A model generated the notes under the pieces. That model did no database searches, was not told where the DNA came from, and saw only the letters and a program-made list of their open reading frames with translations. DNA of 64,000 nucleotides from Loripinus fragilis (lineage: Eukaryota; Mollusca; Bivalvia; Lucinida; Lucinidae), in NCBI GenBank assembly GCA_964019695.1, contig OZ026527.1, positions 78,968,831 through 79,032,830 on the forward strand, read 5' to 3'. A program made the position numbers and the translations under genes. This document shows, in pieces, positions 35,966 to 46,145 of this stretch; position 1 is the first letter of the stretch, and the number at the start of each line of letters is the position of its first letter.

Positions 35966-35989
35966 GTTTAGGCTAATGCAGAAGCTATA

Positions 35990-36228
35990 TGAGCCGCAAC
36001 ATGTGATTTCCAACGATATGACATTTTGACAAGTGTAGACTCAGATTAGCCTGTGCAGCCTCCTTTGAAACTTAGAAACTTCAAATGATGTTCGGTCAGT
36101 AGCTTAACAGTCATAGAATAGTCAAGCGACTAGCAAAGGCTTTGATCAGACTATGCATATGCGAAGGCTGATCTGAGGTTTTGCTGGTTGCACATACCAC
36201 ATTGTTGGAAATCTTATGTCGCGGCTCA
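35990..36228 (+). mobile_element. MITE family M
   Basis: Terminal repeats TGAGCCGCAACATGTGATTT(CCAACGAT) and ACATTGTTGGAAATCTTATG, TCGCGGCTCA are inverted. The inner order is the same as at 6.8 and 49.5 kb. Confidence 0.85.
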
Positions 36229-36239
36229 TATTGGCTTTT

Positions 36240-36990
36240 TCGTGGATAAACTTTTTATTTCTCTAAAACTATAAAATCTGAAAACTTCTCACTATAGGCC
36301 ATGATTACCCAGTGCCTGTAGATAAGCATGACATTGATTAAAATTTTACCCCACCACCCTGACCCCTTAGGTTGGGTCAGTGGGGTCAAAGGTCAAATAT
36401 TTAAATTTCGCAATAACTCTGTCAGTTGTCAATATTTTTACTGAAATTTAGAGGTACAATAAATATGAAATAAACCAAACATGATTTTTTATCGAAGGTC
36501 TAGGTCTGACCCCCTGGGTGGACTTGGTGTGTGGGGTCAAAAGGCCAAATTGCAACTTTTTCAGAACATTGTTATGTTGCATATCAAATTAAAGGGAATC
36601 AGGTATGCAGCAACATGGTAGCAAATATTTTGCCTGCAGACCCCCCCCCCCCACCCACCCACACACCTACCCCAGAACATTGTCATGTTGCATATCAAAT
36701 TAAAGGTAATCAGGAATGCAGCAACATGGTAGCAAATATTTTGCCTGCAGACCCCCCCCCCCCCCCCCCCAAAAAACACACACACCCCAGATCATGGTCA
36801 TGTTGCATATCAAATTAAAGGTAATCGGGAATGCAGCAAAATGTTAGCAAATGTTTTTGCCGGCAAACACCTACCCTAGGGTCCCACCCCCACCTGGGGA
36901 TGGGATCAAAAGTTCAAAATTCATTTTTTTCAAACACTTTGACCATACACACACCCCTAGCAACTGGGTCTGGTTGAAGTCAGATATTGA
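36240..36990 (+). repeat. Dispersed repeat family E with poly-C tracts
   Basis: GTCATGTTGCATATCAAATT, AAAGGTAATCAGGAATGCAG and GGTAGCAAATATTTTGCCTG recur three times with a period of about 110 bp, each followed by a C-run (about 36643 and 36752-36770). The Pro-rich frame is a by-product. Confidence 0.8.
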
Positions 36991-37341
36991 AATTGTACAG
37001 AATCTGATAGGTTTTTTTCAATTACCACTGAAAACTATTTTATAGTCATCTAATTTTGATCTGTATGATACCCAAGGAGACCTTAGGGGTTGGAGAAATG
37101 GGATTTATAGTTTGTGATTTAGAAGTTTCTCTAAAATAACCCTTTGCCCGGGATATAAATTTGACAAATTTGCCTTATTTGACTTCTGTTTTGGCAAGGG
37201 ACACATCCGATTTTGGAATTCTAGTAATATTTTTCTCACCAAAAGAAATATGATGTTGCACATGGAAAGTGTCTGAGTGAATGAAACTCTTGCAGTGGTT
37301 ACCCATTTATAGTGAACTATTTTGAACTTTATCCAACTATA

Positions 37342-37550
37342 TACAGTAAAACCTGTCTTAAGCAGCCACTCAAAAAGAAGACCGTAATGGTTTTCAAGAC
37401 CAATTATCACTTAATGCAGGTCAAAAGTATTGCAGAATGATCCAAGGGGAGCATTCTGCAATACTTTTGACCATCATTAAGCTACCATTTGTCATTAAGA
37501 TCTATGTTTTGTCTGTTTTCGAGTGGCCACTTAAGACAGGTTTTACTGTA
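37342..37550. mobile_element. mariner-like MITE, copy 1
   Basis: Perfect or near-perfect ends TACAGTAAAACCTGTCTTAA and TTAAGACAGGTTTTACTGTA (extending inward to GCCACTC/GAGTGGCC). TA occurs at the tips. A second inverted pair inside, CAAAAGTATTGCAGAATG and GCATTCTGCAATACTTTTG, makes a nested hairpin. CAGT...TA ends are typical of Tc1/mariner non-autonomous copies. It shares its whole plan with 47433-47635. Confidence 0.85.
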
Positions 37551-37899
37551 TTAGGTAATAATGAATAAGTGGCTTCTTAGGTTGGCCAGTTTAACCCTTC
37601 GTATACAATAAACTCGTAAATGACTACTTTTACAAACAATGAAGACCCAGGGTAAAGTAAAAAACAACTGCAGACAAAAATACACTTTTGTTTTTTTTTT
37701 TTAATCTATAATCTGAAACCATTGGATATGAGCAATGGACTATACCAAGTTTATTGCATTAATCCATTATTATACAAAGGTTTCATAAATTAGTACAGGT
37801 AAATCATTGACTGGCCTCAAAATTTGCCACTTGTATTGTGGAAAAATTCTAGTCTGAATTTTAATGATTTTTGGCAAATTGATTTAGGCTAAAACCTAA
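37551..37899. other. Intronic, nothing recognised
   Basis: T-run at about 37690; otherwise nothing. Confidence 0.4.
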
Positions 37900-37909
37900 A
37901 AAAGTCAGT

Positions 37910-38080
37910 TTTGTTTGATTTGATTCTTTACACCCCAGTCAACATTTTTTTCAGTTATTTTGGGATGGGTCTTCCTGGGTTGAACCAGTACTAATCAATA
38001 ATTGATTTTTCTTGCTCAAGGACACTACCCCTCAGTCTTGAGTCAAGCATTTTACCACTTAGCCACTGGCTCAAATATTT
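37910..38080 (-). mobile_element. SINE family A, diverged copy
   Basis: TTTGATTTGATTCTTTACAC, GGGTCTTCCTGGGTTGAACC, TTGCTCAAGGACACTA and ACCACTTAGCCACTGGCT on the plus strand are the family in reverse. A possible 10-bp target duplication AAAAGTCAGT lies at 37900-37909 and 38081-38090. It is older than the other copies, since the tRNA-like part is eroded. Confidence 0.75.
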
Positions 38081-38193
38081 AAAAGTCAGTAAATCATGGT
38101 GTATCTATTTACTTTTAGTACTATATGTGTCTTGTGTGAGGTCAAAGTTTGGTTATGGAAAACCTTTATACATTAATCTTCTTGTCTTTTCAG

Positions 38194-39674
38194 ATCCAGC
38201 TGTAGTGGAACAGCCCCTTGGAAAAGAACCATTCAGGGAACCTGTATCGTCTATTGCAGTTGGGTGTCAACTAGATCCTGCAGATCCATTTCTTTCAGAA
38301 GTTTTGTTTTCACCTGTTGCACTCATAATGGACTTATCTTATTTGACTGTTGGTCATTTTGAGTGCAACGGGCTTCCGTATGGTAATGGCTTGTCTGATC
38401 TCTTTTTACCTATTGCACTCAGAATGGACTTCTGTCATTGGAGTAGTAGTTATTTTGAGTGCAACCTTCTACCCCATGGCAGTGGTTTAATTGATCTCCT
38501 TACACCTGTTGCAATCAGAATGGACATATACATCAATGGAGTGTTGGTCATTTTGAGTGCAACAGACTTCATTTTGGACAAGGTTTATCTGCTCTCCTTT
38601 TACCCATTGCACTCAGAATGGACTTATCCCATCAGAGTAGTGGTCTTTTTGAGTGCAATGGGTTTCTTCATGGTCATTGTATGTCTGATCTCCTTTTACC
38701 CATTGCACTCAGAATGGACTTATCCCATCAGAGTAGTTGTCTTTTTGAGTGCAATGGGTTTCCTCATGGTCATTGTATGTCTGATCTCCGTTTACCTATT
38801 GCACTCAAATGGACTTATCAGAGTAGTGGTCTTTTTGAGTGCAACACACTGGGCCCTAGACATATGCAGGTTGTCTAGTGCCTTTGTAGCAGAGCTGCTT
38901 GTATCTTTAATACAGCAGGCTTGGATTTTCCAGACAGATAGAATTCCTTCAACTCACTGGGACCTAGACATATGCAGGTTGTCTAGTGCCTTTGTAGCAG
39001 AGCTGCTTGTATCTTTAATACAGCAGGCTTGGATTTTCCAGACAGATAGAATTCCTTCAACACACTGGGCCCTAGACATATGCAGGTTGTCTAGTGCCTT
39101 TGTAGCAGAGCTGCTTGTATCTTTAATACAGCAGGCTTGGATTTTCCAGACAGATAGAATTCCTTCAACTCACTGGGACCTATACATATGCAGGTTGTCT
39201 AGTGCCTTTGTAGCAGAGCTGCTTGTATCTTTAATACAGCAGGCTGGGATTTTCCAGGCCGATAGAATTCCTTCAACTCACTGGGCCCTTGACAAATGCA
39301 GGTTGTCTAGTGCCTTTATAGCAGAGCTCTTTGTATCTTTATTACAGCAGGCTTGGATTTTCCAGACAGATAGAATTCCTTCAACTCACTGGGCCCTAGA
39401 CATATGCAGGTTGTCTAGTGCCTTTGTAGCAGAGCTGCTTGTATCTTTAATACAGCAGGCTTGGATTTTCCAGGCAGATAGAATTCCTTCAACTCACTGG
39501 GACCTAGACATATGCAGGTTGTCTAGTGCCTTTGTAGCAGAGCTGCTTGTATCTTTAATACAGCAGGCTTGTATTTTCCAGACAGATAGAATTCCTTCAA
39601 CTCACTGGGCCCTAGACATATGCTGGTTGTCTAGTGTCTCTACAGCAGAGCTGCTTGTATCTTTAATACAGTAG
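38194..39674 (+). CDS. PHD-finger protein, exon 6: 32-residue and 36-residue tandem repeats
   Basis: Begins after TTGTCTTTTCAG in phase with exon 5 and stays open for 493 codons to TAG at 39672. It starts DPAVVEQPLGKEPFREPVSS. Next come five 96-bp units, of which units 1 and 2 read as ...MDLSYLTVGHFECNGLPYGN-like 32-residue repeats. An extra base in unit 3 shifts the rest into a hydrophobic frame. From about 38846 it is built of 36-residue repeats, key words THWALDICRLSS, AELLVSLIQQ and AWIFQTDRIPS. With exons 1-5 the product would be 785 residues. The stop is a CAG-to-TAG change inside one repeat unit. Whether this exon is translated, or only exon 7 is used, is unknown. Confidence 0.5.
38310..38840 (+). 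repeat. 96-bp tandem repeat, five units
   Basis: Each unit carries ATTGCACTCAGAATGGACTT, then a variable stretch and TTTTTGAGTGCAATGGGTTT. TTGCACTCA and TGAGTGCAA are inverted, so every unit has a built-in hairpin. Units 3-5 are nearly identical, units 1-2 diverged. Unit 5 lost six bases in two places. Confidence 0.85.
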
Positions 39675-39950
39675 GCTTGGATTTTCCAGGCAGATAGAAT
39701 TCCTTCAACTCACTGGGCCCTAGACATATGCAGGTTGTCTAGTGCCTTTATAGCAGAGCTGCTTGTATCTTTAATACAGCAGGCTTGGATTTTCCAGACA
39801 GATAGAATTCCTTTCACCTCACTGGGCCCTAGACAAATGCAGGTTGTCTAGTGCCTTTATAGCAGAGCTGCTTGTATCTTTAATACAGCAGGCTTGGATT
39901 TTCCAGTCAGACAGAATTCCTTCTAATTCAGAGGCAGCAGTTAAAGAGTT
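38846..39950 (+). repeat. 108-bp tandem array, first block, about ten units
   Basis: AGACATATGCAGGTTGTCTA occurs at about 38861, 38969, 39077 and onward at 108-bp steps to about 39833, with few substitutions. Single-base indels appear only in late units (about 39811). The array ends with GATTTTCCAGTCAGACAGAA and TTCAGAGGCAGCAGTTAAAG. Confidence 0.95.
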
Positions 39951-40182
39951 ATAGCCTGAAGCAACTTAGTTGTTAACTGAGAAAATGACTGGGCAGTTTT
40001 GACATATTGGATATTTTCACATTTATTGTACTGTGGTATTTTATAACTCCACAATAAAATGTTATAGTGTGATCTCATGTGATAATATCCATGAGCAAAA
40101 AGGTTCAACCATGTATATGTTTGACTGACTGAGTGTGGTAAGGTTACTTATCTTAGCTGCTTTCACCTTCATATTTGGGGGA

Positions 40183-40374
40183 ACGCAGTGGCTCTGATTT
40201 GACTGGGGAACATAGGATTTCTAGTCTGTCTCACTGTGGGAGGTGTCACTGTGTTGTGTCTTTGAGCAACATTATCCACTGCCAAGTACTGGTTCAACCA
40301 ACGAAGACTCGTCCAACATGACTGAAAATATGTTGACTGTGATGTAAAGAATCAAGACAAACAAAAGCTTCATA
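40183..40374 (+). mobile_element. Old SINE family A copy in block 1
   Basis: GAACGCAGTGGCTCTGATTT, GTGTCACTGTGTTGTGTCTT, TGAGCAACATTATCC, GTACTGGTTCAACC and TAAAGAATCAAGACAAAC show a degraded copy of the family. Copies of the same insertion occur at 41344-41531 and 42404-42592, so it predates the block duplications. Confidence 0.8.
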
Positions 40375-40441
40375 TTTGCTTTTCTGCTCCTACTCTTTAA
40401 TTAAATCTTAAATTTTCTTTTATTTTCCTAAGGTTTGCTCA

Positions 40442-40642
40442 GGGAGCGCAGTGGCTCAGTGGTAGAGTGCTTGACTCGAGACCGAAAGGCCGCGGGTTCG
40501 AGCCTCACCGGCGTCACTGCGTTGTGGTCCTTGAGCAAGACACATTTATCCTAGCTTAGTACTGGTTCAACCCAGGAAGACCCGTCCCTATATAACTGAA
40601 AGATTGTTGATGGGATGTAAAGAATCAAATCAAACAAACAAA
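40442..40642 (+). mobile_element. Young full-length SINE family A, intact target duplication
   Basis: A 201-bp tRNA-derived SINE. It starts GGGAGCGCAGTGGCTCAGTG with box A TGGCTCAGTGGTAGAGTGC and box B GGTTCGAGCCT, then the body GTGGTCCTTGAGCAAGACAC and GTACTGGTTCAACCC, ending in an AATCAAATCAAACAAACAAA tail. The 14-bp duplication CTAAGGTTTGCTCA lies at 40428-40441 and 40643-40656. It is absent from the equivalent place in blocks 2 and 3. Confidence 0.95.
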
Positions 40643-40656
40643 CTAAGGTTTGCTCA

Positions 40657-41090
40657 ACTCACTTGGGCCATAGACATATGCAGGTTGTCTAGTGTCTCTA
40701 CAGCAGAGCTGCTTGTATCTTTAATACAGCAGGCTTGGATTTTCCAGTCAGATAGAATTCCTTCAACTCACTGGGGCCTTAGACATATGCAGGTTGTCTA
40801 GTGCCTTTGTAGCAGAGCTGCTTGTATCTTTAATACAGCAGGCTTGGATTTTCCAGACAGATAGAATTCCTTCAACTCACTTTGGCCATAGACATATGCT
40901 GGTTGTCTAGTGCCTTTGTAGCAGAGCTGCTTGTATCTTTAATACAGCAGGCTTGGATTTTCCAGACAGATAGAATTCCTTCACTTCACTGGGCCCTAGA
41001 CATATGCAGGTTGTCTAGTGCCTTTATAGCAGAGCTGCTTGTATCTTTAATACAGCAGGCTTGGATTTTCCAGTCAGACAGAATTCCTTA
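40657..41090 (+). repeat. 108-bp array, block 1 distal, four units
   Basis: Units at about 40670, 40778, 40887 and 40995. The first unit reads FAQLTWAIDICRLSSVSTAE when taken from the possible acceptor. It ends with AATTCCTTAAAATTCAGAGG. Confidence 0.9.
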
Positions 41091-41343
41091 AAATTCAGAG
41101 GCAGCAGTTAGTGCTATAGCCTGAAGCAACTTAGTTGTTAACTGAGAACATGACTGGGCAGTTTTGACATATTGGATATTTTTCACATTAATCATACTGT
41201 GTTATTTTATAACTCCACAATAAAATATTATAGTGTGATCTCATGTGATAATATCCATGAGCAAAAAGGTTCAACCATGTATATGTTTGACTGACTGAGT
41301 GTGGTAAGGTTACTTATCTTAGCTGTTTTCACCTTAATATTTG

Positions 41344-41531
41344 GGGAGCGCAGTGGCTCTGATTTGACTGGGGAACATAGGATTTCTAGTCTGTCTCACT
41401 GTGGGAGGTGTCACTGTGTTGTGTCTTTGAGCAACATTATCCACTGCCAAGTACTGGTTCAACCAACGAAGACTCGTCCAACATGACTGAAAATATGTTG
41501 ACTGTGATGTAAAGAATCAAGACAAACAAAA
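41344..41531 (+). mobile_element. Old SINE family A copy in block 2
   Basis: Nearly identical to 40183-40374, in the same position of the spacer. Confidence 0.8.
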
Positions 41532-41606
41532 GCTTCATATTTGCTTTTCTGCTCCTACTCTTTAATTAAATCTTTTAAGTTTTCTTTTATTTTCTTAAGG
41601 GTTGCT

Positions 41607-42150
41607 CAACTCACTTTGGCCATAGACATATGCAGGTTGTCTAGTGTCTCTACAGCAGAGCTGCTTGTATCTTTAATACAGCAGGCTTGGATTTTCCAGT
41701 CAGATAGAATTCCTTCAACTCATTGGGCCTTAGACATATGCAGGTTGTCTAGTGCCTTTGTAGCAGAGCTGCTTGTATCTTTAATACAGCAGGCTTGGAT
41801 TTTCCAGGCAGATAGAATTCCTTCAACTCACTTTGGCCATAGACATATGCTGGTTGTCTAGTGCCTTTGTAGCAGAGCTGCTTGTATCTTTAATACAGCA
41901 GGCTTGGATTTTCCAGACAGATAGAATTCCTTTCACCTCACTGGGCCCTAGACATATGCAGGTTGTCTAGTGCCTTTGTAGCAGAGCTGCTTGTATCTTT
42001 AATACAGCAGGCTTGGATTTTCCAGTCAGACAGAATTCTTTCACTTCACTGGGCCCTAGACATATGCAGGTTGTCTAGTGCCTTTATAGCAGAGCTGCTT
42101 GTATCTTTAATACAGCAGGCTTGGATTTTCCAGTCAGACAGAATTCCTTA
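41607..42150 (+). repeat. 108-bp array, block 2, five units
   Basis: Units at about 41622, 41731, 41839, 41947 and 42057. The first starts TTGCTCAACTCACTTTGGCC after TTTTATTTTCTTAAG. One unit more than block 1. Confidence 0.9.
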
Positions 42151-42403
42151 AAATTCAGAGGCAGCAGTTAAAGAGCTATAGCCTGAAGCAACTTAGTTGT
42201 TAACTGAGAACATGACTGGGCAGTTTTGACATATTGGATATTTTTCACATTAATCATACTGTGGTATTTTATAACTCCACAATAAAATATTATAGTGTGA
42301 TCTCATGTGATAATATCCATGAGCAAAAAGGTTCAACCATGTATATGTTTGACTGACTGAGTGTGGTAAGGTTACTTATCTTAGCTGTTTTCACCTTAAT
42401 ATT

Positions 42404-42592
42404 TGGGGAGCGTAGTGGCTCTGATTTGACTGGGGAACATAGGATTTCTAGTCTGTCTCACTGTGGGAGGTGTCACTGTGTTGTGTCTTTGAGCAACATT
42501 ATCCACTGCCAAGTACTGGTTCAACCAACAAAGAGTCGCCCAACATGACTGAAAAAATGTTAACTGTGATGTAAAGAATCAAGACAAACAAA
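42404..42592 (+). mobile_element. Old SINE family A copy in block 3
   Basis: Co-linear with the copies in blocks 1 and 2, with private substitutions. Confidence 0.8.
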
Positions 42593-42668
42593 TGCTTCAT
42601 ATTTGTTTTTCTGCTCCTACTTTTTAATTAAATCTTAAGTTTTCTTTTATTTTCTTAAGGTTTGCTCA

Positions 42669-42880
42669 ACTCACTTGGGCCATAGACATATGCTGGTTGT
42701 CTAGTGTCTCTACAGCAGAGCTGCTTGTATCTTTAATACAGCATGCTTGGATTTACAGTCAGAATTCCTTCAACTCACTGGGACCATAGAAATATATATG
42801 TCTAGTGCCTCTTTGGCAGAGTTACTTATATCTTTCATCCAGCAGGCTTGGATTTTCTAGCTGGGTTGAATTCCTTAAAA
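42669..42880 (+). repeat. 108-bp array, block 3, about two diverged units
   Basis: One good unit (CATAGACATATGCTGGTTGT) and one decayed unit with CCATAGAAATATATATGTCT, then the block-end phrase AATTCCTTAAAATTCAGAGG. Confidence 0.8.
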
Positions 42881-43330
42881 TTCAGAGGAAATAGTTGAAG
42901 AGCTATAGCCTGAAGCAAGTTACTAATACTGTAATAATATATATGTCTCCACAATATATTGTTTCAGTGTTTATGTCCATGAGCAGTAATATGCAGCCAT
43001 GTATATGTGTAACAGATTAAAAGTGTGGTAAGGTTACTGTTCTTAGATGTTACTTGTTCAGGAAAACTTCTTCAACTTTGCTTTTCTTCTTACTCATGTA
43101 TTTAATTAGATATTTCATGTTTCTTTAATTTGCTTCTGCTTTGACCAAACTCACTGGGGCTATAGAACTAATTGAGCTGCCGAGTGCTTCTTTAGCAGGG
43201 CCTCTTGTATCATTCATACAGCAGAGCTTCAGGCCTAATGTCTGATAGAAGTCCTCTGCATCCAGAGGTAACAGTTACAGAGCTAAAGCCTGTAGCAAGT
43301 TAACTGAGTACATGTCAGTGCAGTTGTTTC
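42881..43330 (+). repeat. Oldest related block, single diverged unit, no SINE
   Basis: GTGTGGTAAGGTTACTGTTC, CATGTATTTAATTAGATATT and the unit ACTCACTGGGGCTATAGAAC with a CTCTTGTATCATTCATACAG stretch align with the other blocks. The SINE present in the other three is missing here. It reads LTGAIELIELPSASLAGPLV, close to the LTWAIDICRLSSVSTAELLV frame of the other units. Confidence 0.65.
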
Positions 43331-43559
43331 AAATCGGGCAATGGTTTGACTGCTTTGGAATGCTCATTACTGTTCAGTCATCAGGAAAACCTCTATATTT
43401 GTTTTCCTGATGAAGATCATTTAACTTTAAACCATTCAGTCAATTTTCAAACTCGCTTATCTTTGCACCCACAGTTAGATTAGGTTGTTGTATTTCTGAA
43501 TCAGGATAATGGATCTGTAGGGTTCAGTTGAGAATCTGATGCAGTGGGATGTATTGTAA

Positions 43560-44440
43560 CCTGTTTTGGAACTTTGTAGAGCAGAACAACTACAAACCAT
43601 GAACTAAACCACAGTGAGGAGAACAAAAATAATCAGTTTGGAACTGATTGCTGCAAGTTCACAAAAAAAAACGACTGTGAACCATGAGCTAAATGCTACA
43701 GAGAGAACAAGTCTAGAAACCAATTGCTGCAAACTCACAAAACAGAACGACTGTGAACCATGAACTAAATACAGAGAGATCAAGTCTAGAACTGATTGTT
43801 GAAAGTTCACAAATTGAACAGAATCACTGTGGACCATGAAGTAAACACTACAGAGTGAAAAAGTCAATAACTGTTTGCTTTAAACTCACAAAACAGAACA
43901 ACTGTGAACAATGAACTAAATACTATAAGTCTGAAATTGATTGCTGTTAAGTTCGCAATTAGAACTGTGAGCCATGAACTAAATACTACAGAGAGGAGAA
44001 ATAAGTCTAGACCTTATGCTGTAAATAGAACAACTGTGAACAATGAACTAAATACTACAGAGAAGAGAAATAAGTCTAGACCTTATGCTGTAAATAGAAC
44101 AACTTTGAACAATGAACTAAATACTACAGAGAGGAGAAATAAGTCTAGACCTTATGCTGTAAATAGAACAACTTTGAACAATGAACTAAATACTACAGAG
44201 AGGAGAAATAAGTCTAGACCTTATGCTGTAAATAGAACAACTTTGAACAATGAACTAAATACTACAGAGAGGTGATAAGTCTAGAGTGGATTGTTGTGAA
44301 TAGAACAACTGTTCACCATGAACTAAATACTAGTTAGATCAAGCCTAAGACTGATTGCTGCAAGTTCACAAAGCAGAACAACTGAACCATGAATTAAATG
44401 CCACAGAGAAGGGAAACAGTCTAGAACTGATAACTGTAAG
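43560..44440 (+). repeat. Tandem repeat with a 69-bp homogeneous core
   Basis: Degenerate units (AACAACTGTGAACCATGAAC, TAAATACTACAGAGAGGAGA) fill 43580-44420. The central units (ATAAGTCTAG at 44001, 44070, 44139 and 44208) are 69 bp apart and almost identical. The 123-residue frame with NNELNTTERRNKSRPYAVNR is open because 69 is a multiple of three and the units are young. Confidence 0.85.
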
Positions 44441-44811
44441 TTTACAAAAGTTTATATTTTTATCTTGTCAAATCCCAATGAGAATGAACTGTTTGAAGAC
44501 CAGAAGTCCCTAAATGAGTATGTTCCATTTGGGCCGCGATGTGAGAAAACCTGTCTTTGGTGCTTTGCGAACAACAAAGGCGCAGACCAGAGTCTGATCA
44601 GCGCCTTTGTTATTCGCTTAATTGAAAGTATCATATACAAACTTGATACTAGCAAAATTTCAATTTTTTAGGTAGTCTCTGTAGCTGAGCAGGTTGGTTT
44701 GGGTATGACCATTTCGGAAACCCCGAAGACAGGTTTTCTCGCGTTGAGGCCCATTTCATCCAGATCTTCACTGTTTGTAAGATAAAATTGATCTTTCAGA
44801 AATACAATATT
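44441..44811. other. No feature firmly supported
   Basis: A frame MSNPNENELFEDQKSLNEYV at 44465 looks protein-like, but it has no acceptor before it and runs into a GAGAAAACCTGTCTTTGG repeat also seen at about 34139. Words CCTGTCTTTGG and ACAGGTTTTCTC (about 44552 and 44731) form an inverted pair, so this may be another small TIR element of about 200 bp. Confidence 0.35.
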
Positions 44812-45048
44812 TGAGCCGTTACATGTGATTTCCAACAATGTGGCATTTTGACAAATGTAGACTCAGACAAGCCTGTGCAGCCTCCTTTTAAGCTTAGGAA
44901 CTCAATGATGTTCGGTCAGTAGCTTATTAGTCAAAGAATATTGAAGCAACTAGCAAAGGCTCTGATCAGTCTGCGCATATGAGCAGGCTGGTCTGAGCCT
45001 TTGCTTGTCACATATACCACATTGTTGTAAATCTCATGTCACTGCTCA
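44812..45048 (+). mobile_element. MITE family M
   Basis: TGAGCCGTTACATGTGATTT(CCAACAATGTGG) at left and CCACATTGTTGTAAATCTCA then TGTCACTGCTCA at right. Confidence 0.85.
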
Positions 45049-45159
45049 TTTTAAAAAACAAACTTGAGGCAGATCCAGAATCTGCCTAAATGAGAATTTT
45101 ACTAATTCATCCCCCTCAAATTAATATTTTAGACTTCTGCTTGGCTTAAAAAGTAAGGG

Positions 45160-45800
45160 AGGATGATCGGGATATACCACAATCACACACTGCAGACCAA
45201 CCCACGGCACTGGGAGGAAATGGGAGGAGTTTGGTTAAAAAAAAAAATTTTGACAAAATGACAGCTATGAAAACTTAGAAAATTTTCTGATATAAGCTAA
45301 TTTTCTGATACAAGCTTTGATATATTGAACTTTCAGGTGTGAACAAAATTACAGCTATGAGAACTTAGACAATTCTTCTCTAATAGGGCTAGCTACTGTG
45401 CCTTTATGGGCCGATCAACTCCTACCACAGCTTTTGATGCAGCAATTTGATACTTTGCCTCTACAATGCAGATGCATTGAAAATATGCATGAAGGAATTT
45501 GGTTAAAAAAAATTGACAAAATTACAGCTACGAGAACTTAGACATTTCTTCCCTAATATCGCTTTTGTATATGCTAAGATAGTTCCTTCATGGGCCCATC
45601 AACTCAGGAGTACCACAGCTTTCGATAGAACAATTTGATACTTGCCTTCACAATATAGACACATTGAACATATGCATGAAGGAGTTTGGTTAAAAAAAGT
45701 TTTTTGACAAAATGACAGCTATGAAAACTTAGAAAATTTTCTGATATAAGCTAAATTTCTGATAAAAGCTTTGATATATTGAACTTTCAGGTGTGAACAT
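45160..45800 (+). repeat. Dispersed repeat family C, three units
   Basis: GCCGATCAACTCCTACCACA, AATTTGATACTTTGCCTCTA, CATTGAAAATATGCATGAAG and GACAAAATTACAGCTACGAG, period about 190 bp. A TTTTCTGATATAAGCTAA segment occurs at both ends (about 45276 and 45736). Confidence 0.75.
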
Positions 45801-46145
45801 TTTTGTGTATTCGATCTTAACAAATGTTCCAGATTGCAAGCTTTAAAGATCATTTGCACAGATTCTACTGAAATCTTCTTGCAAAACTAAGGTCTGCTGG
45901 CTTGAACTATCACTTGCCAAAACGAAGTATTTTTACTGATTCTTACTGTGCGGTGGGTATCTAATAAGCATTGCTTATTGACTTTTTTCATTGCAATTGA
46001 AATTGTTCGATATTGCACAATGATGAGCACAAAAAGATGCGAAACATAAGAAATTGCTAAACTTGTTGTGCATAGTATATATCTGGGCTCTACAGCTCAA
46101 GGTTTATCAGCACGAAATAATTCTATGCTTTTATTTTTATTGCAG
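45801..46145. other. Intronic, before terminal exon
   Basis: Nothing recognised apart from the polypyrimidine tract TTTTATTTTTATTGCAG preceding the exon. Confidence 0.45.

Larger units (their letters stand above)
39921..40660 (+). repeat. Spacer of higher-order block 1 (contains two SINEs)
   Basis: About 525 bp of spacer common to three blocks (also 41091-41606 and 42151-42668), plus a 215-bp insertion. It starts CAGCAGTTAAAGAGTTATAG and ends with a pyrimidine-rich TTCTTTTATTTTCCTAAG before the next repeat unit, a possible splice acceptor. Confidence 0.85.

Noticed and set aside
36531..36818. Pro-rich 95-residue frame
   Set aside because: Poly-C tracts within repeat family E.
40442..40530. 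tRNA gene
   Set aside because: Boxes A and B are present, but the acceptor and anticodon stems do not form a proper cloverleaf, and the unit is the head of a SINE with body, tail and target duplication.
43904..44275. 123-residue NNELNTTERR repeat protein
   Set aside because: No splice or promoter context; the frame exists because the recent 69-bp units are a multiple of three, and flanking older units are closed.
44465..44671. Exon of the PHD gene starting MSNPNENELFEDQKSLNEYV
   Set aside because: The peptide looks natural, but there is no acceptor before it and the second half is repeat DNA; kept only as a remark.
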